Origin: Septoria linicola
Lineage: Eukaryota > Ascomycota > Dothideomycetes > Mycosphaerellales > Mycosphaerellaceae
Direction: 5' to 3'
Assembly (NCBI GenBank): GCA_024114885.1
Contig: CP099423.1
Location: 682,001-746,000 of the forward strand
Length of the DNA: 64,000 nucleotides
Below, one piece after another: positions 44,258 through 54,847 of this stretch; positions within the stretch are counted from its first letter, which is position 1; every line of letters begins with the position of its first letter. The notes beneath the pieces were generated by a model. The model had not been told where the DNA came from, did not search any database, and was given only the letters and a program-made list of their open reading frames with translations. The position numbers were made by a program, and so were the translations under genes.

Positions 44258-46693
44258 ATGGCGAATCCCTACCCGGAAGGCACCATCAGTGCGCACGTCT
44301 ACGCCAAGAAAAGTCTCAATCACTCCCAGTGGGCGCCTCCTCAACAGCAGCAGAGTTCCCTAGCGCCTTCCCTAAACCCATCGCTCCCCAGCTTTCAGCC
44401 TGGCGGCATGCATCTCCAACACTACCAGCCCCAACCGCCACCCCCTACCTTTCAGTCCGTACTGCAGACTAGCCCTATGTCGGGCGCAATGGCTGAGATG
44501 CAGCGACGTCTTCTTGACATGAACACGTATCACCTTCACGACATCGTCAAACTCACTCGCCAGGCAGATCAGCACGGAGAAGCGATCGACGGAATTAAGC
44601 AGTCGATCACGAGCGACATACGTATCTTGGAGAAGCGGATCGACACTATCTCGCAGCAGCAGGGAAATTCGGCCACAAAGCTGCTGAAGACCGAAGATGA
44701 CTTCTCTCCTTCGGAACACATGCGAAACTTGTTCAGTAAGGAGCAGATCGCAGAAGCTTACCTTGACGAGGCAGAGGAAAAGGAGGCCTGGGCCGAGAAG
44801 CTTCGCAAGCAAGCTGGACTACTGTGGCCAGCATGTATCGAGAAGCCTAGCGCTGAGGAAGCGGCTGCTCACAGCATTGGACGGCGCTACCTCATCTGCG
44901 AGACCAAGGATGCGCTCGTCGAGGTGCTCGCCCAACATATCGACGATGTGCAGGGTAAAGCTGAGCGAGTCGACAGTGCGTACGGCTCTCCGGTCCGTGC
45001 GCCCGCTTCTGCGACACCACCCAAGCAGCCATACGCTTGCTGTGACGGCGAGTATGCGAGTATCGAGGATTTGCTTAGCCATGTCGAGCTATTCCACGCG
45101 GACTTTCTGAAGACTGGTCAGATATCTGATGGAACGCGCGACGTAGAGACGCGCGGTACCCAGACCGAGCTGGGACCTACCAAAGACAGCTCTAGTGCAA
45201 AGAAGCCGGAGCTTGCTGGTTCTGATGTTGTCGCTCCTGCGATCGGTCACTCCAGCTGGCGTCCTTTGGCTATTCAGAACCTCGACCCACAGCCGATCTC
45301 AGGAAGTGCGGCTTACAACACCGAGACCTTCACTTGGTCATTTCTCAAGGAGCTCTTCGGCGGAAAAGAGTGGACTCCTGGTTATTTCTTCAACCCCAGC
45401 AAGAAGTGTATCTTACCGACGCATGGTTACTGGCTTGTCGACGCCGAGCATGAGCCGTTCATGCCGCGCACACCAGGACAGCACGGCGCAAAGTTGACCG
45501 CTTTCATGAACAACACTACCGAGGGGAGGATCCCGGAGCCGAGACACTACATGAAGACTCCAGTGTTCGTGAGCGCTGATGGCGGAAAGAGCTACCGTTA
45601 CATGGGCACCTATAGCCAGCACCGCTACTCTGACAAAATCGGATACGACACGATGATGGAGCACGTCCCGGAAGCTGTTCGTCGCTATCACGCCGAGCAG
45701 TTGGCGAAGGTCGGCCGGCCGGAGTGGGTGACCGAAGCTCTTATGAATCACTTCTGGCCGAAGCCAGTGTACGCAGGTCCAATGCCGACAGACTCTGCTT
45801 GTAACACTCCGAAGACCATTGCTTCGAACGATGGATCCGGCGCGGACCTCGAACGCGACGTCAAGCTTGCTATTGAGGCGTACGCTCAAGAGCTGAAGGA
45901 ATGGGAGAAGGCATCTGCTATCGGAGTCAGCTATCTAAAGATCGAGGGCATCCTCGATGCCTTCAACGTGGAGGATTGTCAGAGCGAACCGGGTCTACGC
46001 CTGTGGTGGGAGTACTTGCAGTGCGTCGGCTACGACGATGACTTCTACAAGATGCTCGTCAACCTCCAGAAGCAGTCTCTGCCCGCGGCAGCCAACATCA
46101 AAATCGGACCGGTGCCTACTCCAACTCTCAACCAGCCCAAGAGAGCGGGAGAGTCAAAGATGACCGACAAGGCACCCGCTGCAGAGACCACCAAGCATCA
46201 CGATGACTGGGACTACATCCCACCTGCGCAGTCTCCGCCGCCTGCGCTCTATGGCGCTAGCAGCAAAGCCCTGCAAAACAAGCTTGCGCGCCAACGCCCC
46301 GGCGTAGACTCGGCCAGCCTCCCTGCTACTCAATGGTCCACCCCTTCTTTCAATGACGAAGACACCAAGTCAGCTAAGGCACCAATCGTCAAGAAAGCCC
46401 CCATCACTCCACATAAGAACACCGCCGCTGCTGGCAACTTGACAATGCCAACAACAGCAGTCGCAGCTCCCACTAAAGACCCGAAGACTCTGCAGAGCAA
46501 AGTCCTCCCGCCACACCTCGCAGCCCGCAAAGCGAAGCAACCATCCTCCACTCCCTCTCCCCCGAACGAGGTCAAAGACTCTCCACCAGCCAACCCCTTC
46601 GCATCCGGCAATCTCAAGGAAGCCAAAGCCTTTGCCAAAGAGGTCACGGGTGGCAAGGGCAAGAGAGTACCTCCACACTTACGCGGCAAGTGA
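44258..46693 (+). CDS. DUF6697-like fungal protein of unknown function
   Basis: Single exon, 811 residues. The N-terminus is Gln/Pro-rich, followed by a helical stretch (AMAEMQRRLLDMNTYHLHDI..., HMRNLFSKEQIAEAYLDEAE). A small Cys/His pattern (YACCDGEYASIEDLLSHVELFH) resembles a single zinc finger. The central conserved block from about 355 to 530 includes FTWSFLKELFGGKEWTPGYFF, GYWLVDAEHEPFMPRTPGQH and GAKLTAFMNN, a layout I associate with DUF6697. A second block ends GLRLWWEYLQCVGYDDDFYKML. The C-terminus is disordered, Lys/Pro-rich, and closes with two copies of a (V/R)(L/V)PPHL(A/R) motif (KVLPPHLAARKA and KRVPPHLRGK), a form seen at ends of RNA-associated fungal proteins. Function unknown. 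Confidence 0.85.
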   Translation: MANPYPEGTISAHVYAKKSLNHSQWAPPQQQQSSLAPSLNPSLPSFQPGGMHLQHYQPQPPPPTFQSVLQTSPMSGAMAEMQRRLLDMNTYHLHDIVKLTRQADQHGEAIDGIKQSITSDIRILEKRIDTISQQQGNSATKLLKTEDDFSPSEHMRNLFSKEQIAEAYLDEAEEKEAWAEKLRKQAGLLWPACIEKPSAEEAAAHSIGRRYLICETKDALVEVLAQHIDDVQGKAERVDSAYGSPVRAPASATPPKQPYACCDGEYASIEDLLSHVELFHADFLKTGQISDGTRDVETRGTQTELGPTKDSSSAKKPELAGSDVVAPAIGHSSWRPLAIQNLDPQPISGSAAYNTETFTWSFLKELFGGKEWTPGYFFNPSKKCILPTHGYWLVDAEHEPFMPRTPGQHGAKLTAFMNNTTEGRIPEPRHYMKTPVFVSADGGKSYRYMGTYSQHRYSDKIGYDTMMEHVPEAVRRYHAEQLAKVGRPEWVTEALMNHFWPKPVYAGPMPTDSACNTPKTIASNDGSGADLERDVKLAIEAYAQELKEWEKASAIGVSYLKIEGILDAFNVEDCQSEPGLRLWWEYLQCVGYDDDFYKMLVNLQKQSLPAAANIKIGPVPTPTLNQPKRAGESKMTDKAPAAETTKHHDDWDYIPPAQSPPPALYGASSKALQNKLARQRPGVDSASLPATQWSTPSFNDEDTKSAKAPIVKKAPITPHKNTAAAGNLTMPTTAVAAPTKDPKTLQSKVLPPHLAARKAKQPSSTPSPPNEVKDSPPANPFASGNLKEAKAFAKEVTGGKGKRVPPHLRGK

Positions 46694-47213
46694 CTTCGTG
46701 AGCTGACTTAAATGGGGCCTCGTCAAGCAAGGCAAGAAGTTGAGTACTCACACGTTGAGTGACAGACGAGGAACTCGTAGGAACAAAGTGGTCGGTGCTA
46801 CGAGTTTGGTGAGTGAGATGGTGGCAAAGAAGACAGGCAGGCAGGGGTTACAGAAGTTCTGAACTTACAACGGGGAGGGCATGCTGTATCTCAACTACGA
46901 CAGTGGAGATGGGAGCTGCAAGAAGGTGTTGTGTTTTTTTGCTTCCATATGATCATCAGATAAGCCTATCGAGGCTGATCTCTTCTGGAGATATGCATCT
47001 ATCAACGACACAGCTTAGCTATGCTTTGAAGTCTCTTCCACACAATCATCAATCACTGCCGTTGTCGAAGTCAGGTAAGCTGTAGCCTTTTTCACTGTAC
47101 TGGACCTCAGTTTCATCCCAACCTGCGCCATGGAACCCCTTCACCAATGCATTATGCGTCCCTTTTCGAAGCAATCCCAACCCTGAACGCCTATGCAAAG
47201 CTCATGCAAGCTC
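46694..47213. other. convergent intergenic region
   Basis: 3' flanks of the DUF6697-like gene (+) and ROT1 (-). No gene seen. Confidence 0.5.
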
Positions 47214-48107
47214 TCAAACCCTCAGCCCTAATTTCCTTGGGCCAAAGTATAGCAGTCCTCCAATACCTGTAAAGCCCAACCCAATCCACCACAAACGATC
47301 TGCGTTGATGGTCTGCACCATCATTTCGCCTGTGCGTGGCCCGAGTATGGGCTGGCTCTTCCAGTTTGTCGTGGCCTCGTCTGCGAAGTCTAGACCTCTC
47401 TTGCTCTTTCCCGTGGCTTTGGCTGTCGAAGTGCTTGATGGGTTGAGTGTGGTGGTGGGTAGCATTTGTGGTGGCGTGAAAGCGATGTAGAGAGGTTGCA
47501 TAGGCGTGCCGTCGAATTGCCAAAGGTTCAGGCGTTTGACATTGTGGTATGGGTCGGTCAAGACTTGATATTGCTGTTTCCACAAGTGTTAGTCCAGGGC
47601 TCTCGCTGTTCTCTCAGAACTGACAAGGACATACCTTGAACTTCTCACTCTGGTTGTATCGTGTGTAAATGGCGTTGTCGTAGTCGCAAGGCTTGCTGAG
47701 CAGTTGTCTTCCGTCCACTCCGATTGGCGTCAGGCTTAATGATCCATCCGCGTTCTGTACCCACGACCCGTGTTGCCACTGCATGATGCCGCCTGGACAG
47801 TCTGGACGAGTCGGATTGGCGATTGCGCGATAGTAAGCCTCCTCGTAGAAGCCATCTGCTGTGAAGGAGTACGAGATGCCGGGCTTGTCGGGTTCGATGA
47901 GTTTGTCGTTGATTGAATCGAAGAAGCCCTAGAATGCTACTGTAAGCAGGAAGTCGCTGGATCACTATCAGCTCAGTAACCTACGGGCCCTGTGAGTGTC
48001 TTCTGCGACTTGGTGGTCCATGTGCCGACAATGTCGCTAGGGAGTGCTGCGTTGGTCGATGCGATCCAGCCCAGGCCTGCTGCGGCGATCGCGAGTGTGC
48101 GAAGCAT
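47214..48107 (-). CDS. rot1: ROT1, ER chaperone for cell-wall and glycan assembly
   Basis: Exons 48107-47985, 47928-47635 and 47573-47214 give 258 residues (yeast Rot1: 256). Signal peptide, then LPSDIVGTWTTKSQKTLTGPGFFDSINDKLIEP, a lumenal core with ISYSFTADGFYEEAYYRA, CPGGIMQWQHGSW, LLSKPCDYDN and YHNVKRLNLWQFDGTPMQPLY. One C-terminal membrane span (LWWIGLGFTGIGGLLYF) is followed by a short basic tail. Rot1 is an essential membrane-anchored ER chaperone needed for beta-1,6-glucan and N-/O-glycosylation. The start is divergent from FAU1 with 261 bp between, so the two share a promoter region. Confidence 0.94.
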
Positions 48108-48368
48108 AGTGGAGTCGCTGTATATTGTTGTGCGCGCAAACGAGTGTGGTGTAGTAGTAGGAGTGCGCTGTCGGGAGAGTTGTAGTAGTTGTCGTCGTAG
48201 TCGTCGTCTGTGAAAGAGAAACCGCCAATCGTGTTGACCCACACAGGGAAGTTGCGTATGTAGTTAAGTTAGCTGCAGATCGGGGGCGCGACGGGATCGC
48301 CACGCGCAGGAACGGCAGAACTCTAATCGATCTGCCACACACCCATCCAATTCGAGCAAGGTCTCGAT
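48108..48368. promoter_or_regulatory. shared divergent promoter of ROT1 and FAU1
   Basis: 261 bp separate the two start codons. No classical element stands out; a short (tag)n-rich stretch lies near 48150-48170. Confidence 0.4.
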
Positions 48369-49242
48369 ATGAGTTGGCTCGTGTCTGGGTCGAGGCAAGC
48401 TCTATTTAAGACAGCTCGACCGGTGTCTAGTCTATTCACCAGCATCTCACGACATTCAGCCAACATGACTTCCGAAGCGAAACAAGCAAAAAAGGAGCTC
48501 CGATCTTTGATGAAACAGAAGCTCTCCGGGCTTTCTGAGCAAGACGTTCTGACTCAATCACGACGTGCTCAGAATCTCATTCTCAACTCCCCACAATACC
48601 AGTCCGCAAAGCGAGTGGGGATCTATCTTTCTATGCCTCAGAGTGAAGCTCAGACCGACAGTCTAGTAGTTGATGCACTTTGGGCTGGCAAGAAAGTCTT
48701 TGTGCCATACATATACTCTGTTCAAAGCACGGAGAATCAGACTAAGCGCAGCAAAGTCATGGACATGATGCGTATAGAGTCAATGATCGAATATGGGGAG
48801 CTGGAAAAGGACTCGTGGGGCATTCCAAAGTTGGAAGACGAGGGCATAGAGGAGAGGGAGAATGCGGTGGGAGGGAGTGGCTTGTCGTTCAAGCCTGATG
48901 GCAGTGAGGTGGAAATGGATGCGAGTGAAGGAGGATTGGACTTGATCGTTGTGCCTGCAGTCGCATTTGATCGCCGTTTGAATCGGATGGGCCACGGAGC
49001 GGGATTCTACGATAAGCTCTTGGCCAGACACTGGGGAGATGGACGGCGGAAGAAGCCACATCTGAGTAAGTCCCAAATCACACGCCTGCTGAGATTCTTT
49101 CTAAGTCTTCTTCACAGCTGGGCTCTGCCTTGCAGAACAGATTTTGCCAGATGGAAAGCTGGTCATGGAACCTTGGGACTGGAGAGTGGATGCTGTCGCC
49201 GTTGGGGACGGCAAAATGCTGACTTTGAACGCTACCCAATGA
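48369..49242 (+). CDS. fau1: 5-formyltetrahydrofolate cyclo-ligase
   Basis: Exons 48369-49066 and 49119-49242 give 273 residues. The enzyme converts 5-formyl-THF to 5,10-methenyl-THF using ATP. Family marks: KKELRSLMKQKLSGLSEQDV, VGIYLSMPQSEAQT, KKVFVPYI and the nucleotide/folate motif LIVVPAVAFDRRLNRMGHGAGFYDKLL. The second exon gives the family's end, LAEQILPDGKLVMEPWDWRVDAV. The first 32 residues (MSWLVSGSRQALFKTARPVS...) are Arg/Ser-rich without acids, a mitochondrial presequence; a second ATG at 48465 (MTSEAKQAKKEL) would give the cytosolic form. The 52-bp intron must be spliced; read-through runs into an unrelated frame. Confidence 0.93.
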
Positions 49243-49518
49243 GCATTACATTTCCTGGAGTGCGCTGCATGAGGGCCACTCACTTTTTTGCGTCAGAGTA
49301 TTGTCCCCTTCGTCTCTCTATTCGGCGTGCTCGTCCTGATCACATCGCGAAATCCTTCCGCGGCCCTCATGGCCATAGGTTCACGACGTGCGATGCGCCC
49401 ATTCCCTCGTGTGTGCTACTGCTCCTGCCACTTTGTGCAGGAGGGGCAGTGGCCGAGCCTGACCACCTACTTGGCTTTTCGTCTCCAAACCGCCCACAAT
49501 TCTCTCCAGCTAGTCGGT

Positions 49519-49878
49519 CTATGACAAGCTCTGAATCAGACAGACATTGTCGCCCTTGAGCAGTATTTGTCCTAAAATGGATGTCAGTATTCTTGTCCAT
49601 CTCGATTCGTCACTCCACTGAGCCTTCTGCTCACCAAGTTCCCTCCTCGCTTCCTTGCCCTCTTCCGTCTGCCCCTTCACGGGCTGCTGCACCTCGACCG
49701 CATCGTCAATGACCAAGTTCATGAACTCATCAAATCCACGAATTTTGCCCTCGATCCTGATGCCCAGTTGCTCGTACAGCCAGATCTGTACAGTGCTATG
49801 TTGTTGCAAAAGCTTGAAGATGAAGTTGATGGGTGGGAGAAGGACCTTGCGTTGGCCGCCGCCTCTGCGATCACCCAT
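49519..49878 (-). CDS. sme1: Sm protein E of spliceosomal snRNPs
   Basis: Exons 49878-49635 and 49571-49519 give 98 residues. RKVLLPPINFIFKLLQQHSTVQIWLYEQ carries Sm motif 1; IRGFDEFMNLVIDDAVEV and ILLKGDNVCLIQSL are the Sm motif signatures (GFDEFMN, KGDNV). Part of the heptameric Sm ring on U1, U2, U4 and U5 snRNAs. The 63-bp intron (GTGAGC...ACTGACATCCATTTTAG) interrupts between the two motifs. The gene is convergent to FAU1, and its start lies about 290 bp from the RIP-degraded element on the other side. Confidence 0.95.
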   Translation of the reverse strand: MGDRRGGGQRKVLLPPINFIFKLLQQHSTVQIWLYEQLGIRIEGKIRGFDEFMNLVIDDAVEVQQPVKGQTEEGKEARRELGEQKAQWSDESRWTRILTSILGQILLKGDNVCLIQSLS

Positions 49879-50170
49879 ATCGAATTTGTGGTGAAAGTGG
49901 TTAAGATTGCGAGTCGCGTGGGTCGATGCGCAAGTCGAGCGCGCGGAGTCTAGTCGCCGGTGGGTGGAAGGGCTACCGCGATGTATTCGTGTGTTGGATT
50001 CCTGATGGCACAAGTCGCAACGGAGAGATGTCTTGCGGCGGTGTTTGTGTCTCGAATTGTTGCAGCTGTCGTGGTCGGCGCGAGACGTGCAAGATTCCCG
50101 ACTGGTAAAGTTTGTTCGTCAAAGGAAAGTGGTCCGTGTGTCTTTCTGCGTCAAGCGGCAGTACCGAGGC

Positions 50171-50191
50171 CCATACGTCCCACCGAGACAT
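50171..50191 (+). repeat. left terminal inverted repeat (21 bp)
   Basis: Exact reverse complement of 54613-54633; not RIP-mutated. Confidence 0.88.
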
Positions 50192-53100
50192 GAAGATTTC
50201 TCAATAATTCAATAATAGTTTGCATTACATCCACGCCTAATACTCTCTGTGCACTCTCTATATACTCGCTACTATACCTCCTACTACTAGAGACTACGAA
50301 CTATACTATACGTAGATTACTAAGTATCTTAAAGCTAGAGTATCTAAAGTAACTATTTAAAAAGACCTTCGAGACGTCTACTATATCGATATAACTACGA
50401 GAACAATTAGACGATTAATAGTAATATAGAGTATCTAGAGCGCTAGGAAGAATAATAGACGCGTATAGTATATACTAAATAATCTATAAATATTAGAATA
50501 GTAGATTACTTTTATATTCTACGACTTATAGCTCTCGGACGAGATAGCCGTAGAGCTCCTAAAGATTAATAGCTATAATATTACTAAGAAATAGTATAGT
50601 AAGATAAGAAGACGTATAAAGCTTATAAAAAGGAAATATAGAGAGAAGTATACTACTATAGAAACTAAGATTAAGGCTATACTTACTATTAAGCTTAATA
50701 AAGCTATAGTTAAGATATATAGTAGAAGAAACCTATATACGTATCTATAGAGTAAGTATAATATTATCGGATAGTAGAGTACTCGCTACTAGTATATACT
50801 AACTCGTAGCTAATACTCGTAGTAACCGAATTTATAGTATAGTAAAGCGACTTAATCCTAAGGGTATTCGACGCTAGATAGAGCGTATACGCGAGTATTA
50901 TAGAGCTATTATTATACCTAGACCTAGCTTCGTAACCTTAATAGATATATACTATAAATTCGAGTTCTATAGTATATAGATCTATACTAGAATTAATATC
51001 TATTCGCGCTATATTAAGTAGATTTACTATAGTATTACTAGACGGACTACTATATTAGTACTAGCTTAATATCTTATAATACTATACTATAGTAATATAG
51101 CGTCTTAAATTATTCGCTCTAACTATAGTATAGAAATAATACTCGCTATAGATACTTATTATAAGGTTCGATAAGCGATCTATAATATAGAGAATAAGTA
51201 GATCGTATATAAGAGTAGAGAGCTATTACTACTACTAGAATTTAACTAGTATTTCAAGTATAGAATAAGTAAGATAAACTAGCGTATTAAGGCGTAATAG
51301 AACTAATAAGCGCCTATTTTATTACTATAGAGATCTTACTTCTACGAGATATATAGAGCGTTACTCTATTAAGAAGATTCGCTCGTAGATAGGATTACTT
51401 TCTTAGCGATCTATATACTAATAATACGTATCGTAGTTATAGAGTTTATATATATATAGAATAATTATAGTATATATAATTAACGTAAGAAATAACTATA
51501 TTCTATTCTAGGTATTCTATATATATTACGCTATTATCCTATACTAAGTAGCTATACTTACTAATCTATACTACTACCTAATAGAGTACTAGATAATATA
51601 GAGTAGGAACTTATAAGATTTAGTTCGTACTCGATAGTACTCGCTACTATAACTTACTAACTAAATAGTAGATCTTAAAGCCTATCTACCTAAAGAGACT
51701 CTTTAATAGTATATATCTACTCTATATAAATATAACGTCCTTTTACCTATCGATAGTAGTACGTATAACGACGATAGTAAGCGCCTTTATAAGTTTACTT
51801 ATAAACGCTTACGCTCTCTTATCTATAAATATATTATATCTAAATAATAGCTAATACTATACGAGCTTAAAAAGCTACTAGTAGTACGCTAATAGATCCC
51901 TTTACGATAGATATAAGATATATTTAACGCGTCTAATAGCTAGCTAATTACTAATAATAATACTAGAGTAATAGAGTTTATAACCGATCCGTCTCTAGTA
52001 AATAGTATAGATTAGCGTAGTAAATTTAGTTATATATCCCGCTCTACGAGTTAGCGTACGAGGCTTAGCGAGTATATACTTTCGATATTATATTATCCTT
52101 TCTTACCCTTTTCTTTTCTATAACGTTATTCTATATATACTATATCTTTTACTATAATTATAGCCGATATTAAGGTACTACTCTAGGATCTATACTATCT
52201 ATAGATAGGTAAATAATATAGTACTAGTATATTTAAAGGCTATACTTTCTATAGTACCTACTATATAAGGAACTCTAATCTACTAACTAAGTAGTTTGTC
52301 TACGAGACTATAGCTATACTAATAGTATCTACGAGTCGCCCTACGAGTATCGTTTCTATAGCTCCTATAGCTCCTACCTATTAGTCGTTTAGTTTAATTC
52401 TATAGTATACTAACGCTATATATAATATTATAAACTAGAGATATAGACTAAAGCCTACTCCTAATACTAGATCGATACCTCTATTATAACGACTATTATC
52501 TATACCTCTACTATAGCTAGAAGCTATTAAATAACGTACTCTAACGCTAGTTATTACTTTTAACTATACTTATAAAGTATAGACGTAATATATTATATTC
52601 TAATAAACTAGGACGAAGAATATATAGAAGTATAGTAAGCTATAATACTACTAGAGTATTAGTAACGTCTTTATAAATACTATATTCGATATATAGCGTA
52701 GCGATTAGTTAGATAACTTCGTCCTCTATTATTTTAGTATAGATAATCTACTTTATTATCTAATCTAGGAACTAGACGATTATAAAGAATATATATTCTT
52801 TATATAGTTTAATAAATTATAGGTTCTATAGAGGATCTCTAATACTACTATTAAGAGGCCTAAGGAATAAGGTATTAGAATAGTTATAGAGGTATTTAAG
52901 TAGTTAAAGGCGAAGGTAGTAGATACTTAAATATACTTTATTAAGCTTCTTATCTATAAAGAGACGCTAATACTATAACTAAAGCTACTAAAGTAGGTAA
53001 AGAATAAGTAAAAGAATCGAGAGAGTATTATTATAAGTAAAGTAGTAAGTACTTTATTAGCTATCTTTAAGAGTATTAAATAGGATAATAAGCCTACTAT

Positions 53101-54612
53101 TAAGTAAGAAAAGCCTACGTAGTAGGTATACGTATCTAACCGTTATACTATACCTAAAATAATAGATTTATTATACGACGAGTCCTCTATAAATATAGCT
53201 AAATATAAAGAGTCTAATTTATAGTAGACCTCGTAGGCCCTTAAGCGGATTAAATAATAGGATACTATTTATATATCTACTAAGCTTACCGAGCCTACCG
53301 AGCCTATATAATAGTAATAATATAATAAATAGACTACTATAGAGCTAGCGTAACTAACGCTATCTAAATAGCTAGTCTAATAAGTAGTAAAGCTATTACT
53401 AAAGCGATAGAAGAAGCTATAGGTAGAGTATACTAGTAGGGCAACAAGGAGTAGTAGTAAATAGTACTCGCTATAGACTCGTAGAGTAAATACTAGTTAA
53501 ATTATAGCCTAAGGAAGATAGGATTAGAGGAATTAGTATACTAGAATAGAATAAGAGTAGATATTAGTTTTTATACTCGTAGTAACTCGTAGTTCGATTA
53601 CTTATAAACTCGCTATACTAACTAGACTATAATAGGCTTAGGAATATTCTTCTTTAGCTATATAGCCTTCTATAGACTCTATACGTCGCGAGCCTTACTA
53701 TTAGCCTCTACCTTAAGCTAGTTAATCTAGCTATTTATCGTTCCTATAGTACTATCTATCCTATTAAGTCTATCCTCTAATACCTTTATATAGATACGGA
53801 GCTTCTCTAACTTACTAGACTCGCTACTAGACTCGCTATCCTTATTATTACTAACTACTTTACTAGCCTAATAACTAGACTTAGCTATACGTATATAGTA
53901 TATATAAGGCAGCCTTTCTACTACCGTCTTATACTCCTCTTTAAGACTTAGACGCTTATACTATAAGTATAGTATAATAGTAGTAACGCTCTTAGCTATC
54001 TCTATAATATAGCTAGCCTTATTAAACTTACGTAGACTATTCTTTATAACCTTTCTTTTTATACTATCTCTACCTTCTACTTTATTTAGCTACTTCTACT
54101 ATATCGCTAGCGCGTAAAACTAATAGTTAGAGGCGTCTAGTATAATAGAGTAGCGTAAGCGGTTAGAGAAGTTTAAGGAATTCTATAGCCTATTTTATAC
54201 TACGAGTTAGTAGCGAGTATATAGAGAGTACGAAAATTGCCTATCTAGCGTTCTTATTTTTATTAATATCTATCTCTTTAATTAGTACGTAACTTACTTA
54301 TATAGTCGTAGCCTACGTAGAGCCTATACTAGTAGTATTAAGTATACTATTAAGTATTAGCTAAGCTAAAAGCGTCGTAGAATACGTATAATAACTTACT
54401 TAAGGCGATTAATATTACGAGTACTATATAAGGCCTCGTTATCGCCTATAATTATAGTAGTACTAGTATACGTTAGTTATAGTAATAGTAGCGGTAAGCT
54501 AGATATTAGTATTAAGTAAGTCCTATTATTATTAGCGCGATAATAGGAATGATATAGACGCATGCGGAATTACTATAAGGACAATAGTAAGGTTTAACAA
54601 TAAGAAGTCGTT

Positions 54613-54633
54613 ATGTCTCGGTGGGACGTATGG
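54613..54633 (-). repeat. right terminal inverted repeat (21 bp)
   Basis: Exact reverse complement of 50171-50191. Confidence 0.88.
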
Positions 54634-54847
54634 AGCTCGGTCCGGCAGGAGCGAACTACTTGTGCTGCTAAGTTAGTGGGGTCGCAACGACATTTCACAA
54701 CATCAACAACAATCTTCCACTGATCCTCTTCCCTTGCACCAACTTCTCGAAATTTGCCTTCGTTCTCTGGCCAAATCGAGCAATGTGCAGGACGACACAG
54801 AAAGACACACACTTCCGTTAAACAGAGTCCATCAGACATCCGCCAGC

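Larger units (their letters stand above)
50171..54633. mobile_element. 4.46-kb RIP-degraded element with terminal inverted repeats
   Basis: Bases 50171-50191 and 54613-54633 are a perfect 21-bp inverted repeat (inner part CCCACCGAGACAT). Similarity continues outward with mismatches (ACCGAG on both sides). A TA lies at the junction of CCA and CGTCCC on each side. Between about 50280 and 54590 the sequence is extremely AT-rich with very few CA or TG dinucleotides and abundant TA, the RIP pattern. No open frame of useful length survives on either strand, so the class cannot be read directly; inverted ends suggest a DNA transposon. It separates SME1 and MTR10. Confidence 0.8.

Noticed and set aside
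50280..54590. Recurrent short motifs as possible CRISPR-like or satellite array
   Set aside because: They are low-complexity TA-rich words produced by RIP-type mutation, with no regular spacing.
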